From: Actinomycetes bacterium
Lineage (GTDB): Bacteria; Actinomycetota; Acidimicrobiia; Acidimicrobiales; Palsa-688
Length of the DNA: 9,813 nucleotides
Assembly (NCBI GenBank): GCA_021819345.1
Contig: JAKARG010000090.1
Location: 1 to 9,813, forward strand
Reading direction: 5' to 3'
A model generated the notes under the pieces. The model was not told the origin of the DNA and searched no databases. It was given only the letters and a program-made list of their open reading frames with translations. Positions 5,966-9,813 of this stretch are shown in pieces (position 1 is the first letter of the stretch; each line of letters begins with the position of its first letter). The translations under genes and the position numbers were made by a program.

Positions 5966-6941
5966 CAGTCGGGAGACCCCACTTGGGTGGGTACCCAACG
6001 GTCATGGGCTCGGGATTGGGCACGTAACGCTGCTTGATCCGCGTGCGTCCGGAAGCCCCGCACAGCTCGGGGTGCGCGACCCGGGAGTACTTGTCCACCT
6101 CACAGAACAGGTTCTGGCAGTCGATCAGCTGTAACGGCCGGCCCCACAGCGACTCGAACTCCACTTCCGCCTGCTCGAAGAGCTGGTCGGCGGACTCGGT
6201 GACCGCTCGGATGACCTCTTCGGGTGCCAGCCCATCGGCGTCGACGAAGCACTTGGCGATCCCATCTCGGGCGCCCGGACCGGCGACGACGTAGTCCATC
6301 TCCGAGAACGAATACAGCGGCGTGTAGTTGAGATCGACGGCGAACTGAAAAGCGAGGAACCGCCCAAAGGAGTGCACGCCGGCGAGGATCTCGTACAGGT
6401 TGCGAAGGCTTGATGCGGCTGCGATCCGGTCAACGGTCCCGTCGTTAAGCAACTGCGCCAGCAAGCGGAGATGGTTGACGTGCTTGCGCGACGAACCAAG
6501 CTTCGGGCTGGGCATGATGTAGGCAGCCGAATAGAGTCGGTCCCCCGATGCCATGCGAGCGTCCAGCAACTCGGTCAGCTTTGTAACCTCAAAGCTCTCC
6601 GCGCAGATCGGGCCGAAGCTCTCCAGATAGCGCCAGGTGTCGATGCGGTTGAAGATCTTGAAGAGGAGCACGCGAAGCACCATCGACCGGTCGTCACTGG
6701 TTTGGCTGTAGATCACCTCGTTGATCAAGAACTGGCTGACGCGATCGGAGGCCCGATAGGCGTTCGTGAACCGGTGAGTGGCCAGGACTGGGTCAACCGT
6801 CCACGGTGGGTCTTCCCGGCGAAGGCGGCGGAAGAACATCCGCTGCCGCTCGGCTGCGAGCCGCCAGTACGATCGGAAGGCGGCCGTCGGACGAAGAGTC
6901 CGCCCGCCCACCACCAGTCTCTCAAGCGAAGCCTCCTCCAT
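5928..6941 (-). CDS. Putative DNA base hypermodification protein (5-hmdU DNA kinase / thymine pyrophosphorylase-like)
   Basis: This 337-residue protein resembles proteins predicted to act in thymine hypermodification in phages (5-hmdU DNA kinase helical domain and alpha-glutamyl/putrescinyl-thymine pyrophosphorylase, related to the DNA-glycosylase fold). Recognisable blocks are YWRLAAERQRMFFRRL (25-40), PPWTVDP followed by HRFTNAYRASDRVSQFLI (46-73), VLLFKIFNRIDTW, AGPGARDGIAK (220-230, helix-hairpin-helix-like), DCQNLFCEVDKYSR (274-287) and the terminal PPKWGLP. The ATG at 6941 is preferred because AGGGTGA precedes it by five bases; a longer frame reaches 6998 but would run through the CACAG repeat region. 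It is divergent from the small RHH gene and convergent with MazG. It may modify or process bases in DNA, using products of the operon. The family call is from remembered motifs; the activity is unproven. Confidence 0.65.
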   Translation of the reverse strand: MEEASLERLVVGGRTLRPTAAFRSYWRLAAERQRMFFRRLRREDPPWTVDPVLATHRFTNAYRASDRVSQFLINEVIYSQTSDDRSMVLRVLLFKIFNRIDTWRYLESFGPICAESFEVTKLTELLDARMASGDRLYSAAYIMPSPKLGSSRKHVNHLRLLAQLLNDGTVDRIAAASSLRNLYEILAGVHSFGRFLAFQFAVDLNYTPLYSFSEMDYVVAGPGARDGIAKCFVDADGLAPEEVIRAVTESADQLFEQAEVEFESLWGRPLQLIDCQNLFCEVDKYSRVAHPELCGASGRTRIKQRYVPNPEPMTVGYPPKWGLPTATNPVLAATARS

Positions 6942-6982
6942 CACCGTCACCCTACGAATCGGCTGTGTCGTCCTCGCGTGTC

Positions 6983-7011
6983 TATCACACAGAAACACAG
7001 AAAACTGTGAA
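6983..7011 (-). promoter_or_regulatory. Candidate minus-strand promoter for the hypermodification-like gene
   Basis: Read on the minus strand, TTCACA (7011-7006) and a -10-like TGATAG just downstream are separated by about 18 nt. The CACAG repeats fill the spacer, so a bound regulator would block the promoter. The hexamers are only partial matches to consensus, so the call is weak. Confidence 0.3.
6985..7009. promoter_or_regulatory. CACAG repeat cluster with a palindrome (candidate operator) in the divergent intergenic region
   Basis: The motif CACAG occurs at 6988-6992 and 6996-7000 (8-nt phasing). The second copy forms a perfect inverted repeat, CACAG-AAAA-CTGTG, at 6996-7009. The stretch is markedly AT-richer than the rest of the window. 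It lies between the hypermodification-like gene (minus) and the RHH gene (plus). Short phased repeats are typical RHH-protein binding sites, so autoregulation by the small downstream protein is a reasonable inference. Confidence 0.45.
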
Positions 7012-7033
7012 CACGATGATCAGCGGGTACGCT
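7006..7033 (+). promoter_or_regulatory. Candidate promoter of the RHH gene, possibly giving a leaderless transcript
   Basis: TACGCT at 7028-7033 is a TAnnnT -10 hexamer, with TGTGAA at 7006-7011 as a weak -35 (16-nt spacer). The GTG start of the RHH gene lies only eight bases beyond the -10, and no ribosome binding site is visible. Transcription may therefore begin at or next to the start codon, as is common in actinobacteria. This is inference from spacing. Confidence 0.35.
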
Positions 7034-7041
7034 CTGGCGTT

Positions 7042-7269
7042 GTGGCGGCGCCGCGTCAGCCCCGGAATAGCCGGTCGAAGCGACTGACCTTGGATCTCAC
7101 CCCGGAGCTCCACCGGGCGCTCAAGGTCCGCGCTGCCGAGCTCGAGGTTCCTATGGTCGATCTGTTGCGCGGCTTCCTCACCGAGGCCCTTCAGAACCCG
7201 GCGACGCTTCAAGCTCTAGCCGACCGCATGCGGGAGACCAAGGTCCCAGAAGCTGAGCGACATCGGTGA
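7042..7269 (+). CDS. Small ribbon-helix-helix (Arc/CopG-like) DNA-binding protein
   Basis: With a GTG start this encodes 75 residues. The stretch RLTLDLTPELHRALKVRAAE is the classic RHH strand followed by helix A (alternating residues, DLTPELHRALK), and EVPMVDLLRGFLTEAL is helix B. The basic N-terminus (MAAPRQPRNSRSKR) is common in ParG/CopG-like proteins. RHH proteins bind short direct or inverted repeats as dimers, serving as antitoxins, partition accessories or autoregulators. No toxin-like or ParA gene adjoins it. It most likely regulates itself and the divergent hypermodification-like gene through the CACAG repeats. The start is uncertain because no Shine-Dalgarno is visible; the frame also stays open upstream, but without good start signals. 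Confidence 0.75.
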   Translation: MAAPRQPRNSRSKRLTLDLTPELHRALKVRAAELEVPMVDLLRGFLTEALQNPATLQALADRMRETKVPEAERHR

Positions 7270-7287
7270 GCACCCGGAACTTCAATG

Positions 7288-7304
7288 GGTGGACTGGGTC
7301 CACC
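7288..7304. repeat. Inverted repeat GGTGGAC-TGG-GTCCACC
   Basis: A perfect 7-bp stem with a 3-nt loop lies about 20 nt after the RHH stop codon. It may contribute to termination of that transcript or form a protein-binding site. No U-tract follows. Confidence 0.4.
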
Positions 7305-7335
7305 TGGCAGACCACGGCCTCCATCCGATCGGGAA

Positions 7336-7362
7336 GTGTGCGAGGCTGGGCGCCTCGCACAC
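7336..7362. terminator. Strong hairpin between convergent genes (candidate bidirectional terminator)
   Basis: GTGTGCGAGGC and GCCTCGCACAC form a perfect 11-bp stem around the 5-nt loop TGGGC. It lies in the 210-nt spacer between the RHH gene (plus) and the methyltransferase gene (minus), which is where a shared terminator is expected. There is no T-run on either side, but GC-rich actinobacterial terminators often lack one. The rest of 7270-7479 shows no convincing gene. Confidence 0.5.
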
Positions 7363-7479
7363 GGACGTCTTGCCCGCGTCGTGGCCGTCCCGATCGCTCC
7401 AGCCCTGAAGCCCGCGACAGACACCGTGCTCAAGTACACCGCGCCGCGTCCTCCAGTCTGGGCGGGCGTGCCACGGGTC

Positions 7480-9813
7480 TCATAGCTTGTTGTACCACTC
7501 GAGCACCAGTCGCTTCGTTCGAAACTCGCCGTAGGTCTTCTCCTCCCGGCGGCGAAGGACCGGGAACGTCTCGAGGATCCCCGCCAGTTCGTCCCCGCTC
7601 AGTCCGAACAACTCACGGGCAACCACCGCGTCGATCTCTGCCCGTGCAGCTTCGCGCTGTTCGGGGTCGATCAAGCCGGGCGGGGTGGAGTCCTCGGGGA
7701 CGGGCTCGCACCAGCCGTAGGGGACCATGGCGTTCCAGTAGGCAGTCATTTCTGGTGCCGTGCAGGTGAGGCGGAGCGCGAGCATTCCGAGACGTCGGGT
7801 TAGGGGATGGTCAATGGGCAACCGCGGGAAGGGGAGGCTGTCGAGAACGGTCATCGTCATGCTAAGAGCGACCTTCTTCCGAGCGAGGAAGTCCAGGCTG
7901 AAGCTGTTTTCAACCGCCAGCCAGAGCATATACGCCCACTCGAAGCCGTCTGGGAACGCAAGCGTGGGCACCTTATGGCCGCAGATCGCGCCGGGTGGGA
8001 TTAGCGCAGCAACGAGCGAACGGCTCGGATTCGGAGACGTCACGTCGCACCAGCCCACGCGATACCGCCAGACCCGGTCGCCGAGCTTGTTGGGGATCTT
8101 GTCTGGTGGTAGGTGCCACTGGGGGACGATGGCCTTGCGAGGGTCACCGAACGGGAGTGCTTCCCAGACAGCGGACCGTCCGCGTCCCGAGCGATAGGCC
8201 TTGGCCCTGTGGTCGAACTGGTCGACCATCCGCCCCTCGTATACGGGGAGGCCGTCCGGGTAATCCCCGAAGAGCTCCCGGTCATTTCCCATGTGCAGTT
8301 CGGCTTGGTAGTGCCGTACGGGCGGCCCGGCGGTCTCGTCACCGAAGAGCGGCCAGCACGCGGACATCTGGGCGGCAAGTGCCGCATCGGCCGCGTTGGT
8401 CACCTCGGGGATGGCGAGGGCGTCGGGCGACTGTTCCCGGATCGATGCGACCGTGAGCGTCGTCATCTCGCCGCCGAGGGCCCGGGCCAGGTCGGTGCTC
8501 GACCGTAGCTCGAAGGCAGCGCTGATGTTCGTAGTGGTCCCGCCCTTCTGTGCCAGATACAGGCAGAAACGCGTCTCGCGGTGAATCCCCGGAAACCAAG
8601 CGCCGGTCGTATTGATGAAGCCAAGTACGTACGAGAGCGTCCAGCGTTCGTAGAGCTCTCTGCGGATGGCGGCAGCGTTCGCTCCCCCGTAGAAGCCGGC
8701 TGGGACGACTTGAGCCGCATTGCCGCCGCGCCGGGTGAGTCCCAGCGCGGTCTCGACGAACATCCGGTAGACGTTGAAGTCGCCCTTGCCGAGGTTGCCT
8801 GGTGCGAAGAGTCGGTAGCGACCGCTCGACTTCATGAAATGGACCGACGCGTAGAGGTCGCGCTGGTAGTCGATCCAGCGGGCAGCGATCTCGGGATCCT
8901 CGAGGAGCTCCGAGACGATCGCATCCTGCTCGGCCTTCGGAACGAAGCGGATCGTCGGCTCGTAAGCGGAGAAGAATTCCTTGCGGTCGGGGCTGAGGGT
9001 GTCCCACGGCGGGTTGCCCAAGACGAGATCGAACCCGCCCTGCCAGCCCTCTTCTGCTTCTGGGTCGGCGGCGAAGACGTCGGGGAACGCGAGGTGGGGA
9101 TGGAGGAAGCGGTAGCGCTCGGCGAGGCGGACGACGAGACTGATGGCGTCGGGATTGTCGGCGCGGTCCGCGCTGATAGCCCGGAGGGTCTGGTCGGTGA
9201 TCGCCGGCTGATCCGGGGTCTTCGGGGCGAAGAAGGCGGCGCACCAGGTGTCGGCGACGAGCTTGGCGAGCCCCGTATCAGGGGAGGATTGGAGGTCTTC
9301 CCAGTGCTGTTGCTTGGTCCGGAGGGTTTCGGGCGTGCTGTCGTCCTCGGCATCGAGCCCCTGCGCGGCTTGGGTGAGCTCTTCGATGGCAGCGAGCGCG
9401 GAGTCGCCGAGGGCGAGGAGGCCCTGGTTGCGCTGGCGGCGCTCGGCGGCGTTGGTCTTCTTGCGTGCCGCCGCCGTCGGCTTGTCGTCGCCCTCGATCG
9501 CCTTGAACGCTTCGTCGGGGATCCCCTCGGCGATGAGGCGGGGGGTGGCGCCCACGAGCCCGTTGCCACAGACGAGGTGGTGGTCGAGGAAGCGCAGCGG
9601 CAGGCCGGGTTCGACGGCGTCGAGCCAGAGGTTGACCTTGGCGAGCTCGATTGCCATGGGGTTCAAGTCGATGCCGTAGATGCAGCGGCCGACCACCTGG
9701 CGAAGTGCGTGGCGGGTGGCTTCTGGGGTGGGGTTGAGCTCGCCGGTCTGGGCTGCGGCGAGGCGCGTGGCGATGCGTCGGGCTGCGGCGGTGAGGAAGT
9801 GTCCCGAGCAGAT
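7480..9813 (-). CDS. Eco57I-like N6-adenine DNA methyltransferase / restriction-modification protein, 5' truncated by window
   Basis: The minus-strand frame is open to the window end, giving 777 visible residues without the N-terminus. Such enzymes transfer a methyl group from S-adenosylmethionine to adenine N6 in DNA. The first visible residues ICSGHFLTAAARRIA are SAM-binding motif I (usually DPAxGSGxFL). GIDLNPMAIELAKVNLWL (about 47-64) follows, and then LVCGNGLVG. FDLVLGNPPWDTL holds the catalytic NPPW at about 267-270. A long target-recognition-like region follows, with VYEGRMVDQFDHRAKAY and VLDSLPFPRLP, and it ends with YGEFRTKRLVLEWYNKL. The layout fits the large Eco57I-type methylases of type IIG enzymes; PglX (BREX) and DISARM-type methylases look similar. 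No nuclease motif is visible, and any nuclease would be N-terminal and outside the window. It is not part of the plus-strand operon. Confidence 0.85.
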   Translation of the reverse strand: MCSGHFLTAAARRIATRLAAAQTGELNPTPEATRHALRQVVGRCIYGIDLNPMAIELAKVNLWLDAVEPGLPLRFLDHHLVCGNGLVGATPRLIAEGIPDEAFKAIEGDDKPTAAARKKTNAAERRQRNQGLLALGDSALAAIEELTQAAQGLDAEDDSTPETLRTKQQHWEDLQSSPDTGLAKLVADTWCAAFFAPKTPDQPAITDQTLRAISADRADNPDAISLVVRLAERYRFLHPHLAFPDVFAADPEAEEGWQGGFDLVLGNPPWDTLSPDRKEFFSAYEPTIRFVPKAEQDAIVSELLEDPEIAARWIDYQRDLYASVHFMKSSGRYRLFAPGNLGKGDFNVYRMFVETALGLTRRGGNAAQVVPAGFYGGANAAAIRRELYERWTLSYVLGFINTTGAWFPGIHRETRFCLYLAQKGGTTTNISAAFELRSSTDLARALGGEMTTLTVASIREQSPDALAIPEVTNAADAALAAQMSACWPLFGDETAGPPVRHYQAELHMGNDRELFGDYPDGLPVYEGRMVDQFDHRAKAYRSGRGRSAVWEALPFGDPRKAIVPQWHLPPDKIPNKLGDRVWRYRVGWCDVTSPNPSRSLVAALIPPGAICGHKVPTLAFPDGFEWAYMLWLAVENSFSLDFLARKKVALSMTMTVLDSLPFPRLPIDHPLTRRLGMLALRLTCTAPEMTAYWNAMVPYGWCEPVPEDSTPPGLIDPEQREAARAEIDAVVARELFGLSGDELAGILETFPVLRRREEKTYGEFRTKRLVLEWYNKL

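Noticed and set aside
5983..5998. Hairpin TTGGGT-GGGT-ACCCAA as terminator of the operon
   Set aside because: Short stem inside the coding end of the convergent gene, encoding the conserved-looking YPPKWG region, and no T-run.
6942..6998. Earlier start (6998) for the minus-strand hypermodification-like gene
   Set aside because: It would put the coding region through the AT-rich repeat region, and the ATG at 6941 has a clear AGGGTGA site.
7285..7485. Small plus-strand frame (66 codons) in the convergent spacer
   Set aside because: No domain, Pro/Arg-rich composition, no ribosome binding site, and it contains both strong hairpins; not supported as a gene.
8339..9244. Minus-strand frame of 301 codons in another phase of the methyltransferase gene
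   Set aside because: It is Arg/Pro/Gly-rich with no motif and overlaps the NPPW-containing frame, so it is a GC-driven shadow.
8832..9569. Minus-strand frame of 245 codons rich in Ser, Pro and Arg
   Set aside because: Low-complexity out-of-phase translation of the methyltransferase gene.
9694..9696. GTG at 9696 as the start of the methyltransferase
   Set aside because: The frame continues upstream with the ICSGHFL motif I of the same enzyme, so the gene starts beyond the window.
1..9813. CRISPR arrays, tRNA or rRNA genes, insertion-sequence ends
   Set aside because: No regularly spaced repeats, cloverleaf-like segments, rRNA sequence or transposase motifs were seen on either strand.

Overview
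The window is GC-rich with strong G/C third-position preference, uses some GTG starts, and its genes are tightly packed. This fits a high-GC Gram-positive (actinobacterial) chromosome, although no ribosomal or other phylogenetic marker is present and the exact lineage cannot be named. It looks like an accessory island: a site-specific recombinase lies at the left edge, a restriction-modification-type DNA methyltransferase at the right edge, and unusual nucleotide-chemistry and protease genes lie between them.

Layout. (1) Bases 3-1202, plus strand: the C-terminal half of a tyrosine recombinase, cut by the window start, followed by a long tail with several helix-turn-helix-like segments. (2) Bases 1203-1349: intergenic region with a probable promoter bracketed by a 13-nt near-perfect inverted repeat. 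(3) Bases 1350-5965, plus strand: a seven-gene operon whose genes overlap or lie within 8 nt of each other: an acyl-carrier-protein-like protein, a thymidylate-synthase-fold enzyme, a holo-ACP synthase (AcpS) family phosphopantetheinyl transferase, an XRE repressor, an ImmA/IrrE zinc peptidase with a chagasin-like cysteine-protease-inhibitor tail, a papain-like (C1) cysteine peptidase, and a MazG-type nucleotide pyrophosphohydrolase with an extra C-terminal domain. (4) Bases 5928-6941, minus strand: a protein resembling the phage thymine-hypermodification families (5-hmdU DNA kinase helical domain / alpha-glutamyl-putrescinyl-thymine pyrophosphorylase), convergent with and overlapping the operon end. 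(5) Bases 7042-7269, plus strand: a small ribbon-helix-helix protein divergent from it, across a 100-nt region with CACAG repeats. (6) Bases 7270-7479: a convergent spacer with two strong hairpins. (7) Bases 7480-9813, minus strand: an Eco57I-like N6-adenine DNA methyltransferase, cut by the window end.

How the genes may work together (inference). The operon appears to hold two linked modules. The first is enzymatic: the TS-like enzyme, a carrier protein, its phosphopantetheinylating enzyme and a MazG pyrophosphatase suggest chemistry on a uracil/thymine nucleotide involving a carrier-bound group. The neighbouring hypermodification-like protein strengthens the link to modified pyrimidines. 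The second is a sensing and proteolysis module: XRE plus ImmA/IrrE is the classic repressor and anti-repressor-peptidase pair. Here the ImmA protein also carries what looks like an inhibitor of the C1 peptidase encoded immediately downstream. A plausible reading is a nucleotide-modifying conflict or anti-phage system with a protease held in check by a fused inhibitor. I do not recognise this exact seven-gene combination as a named, characterised system.
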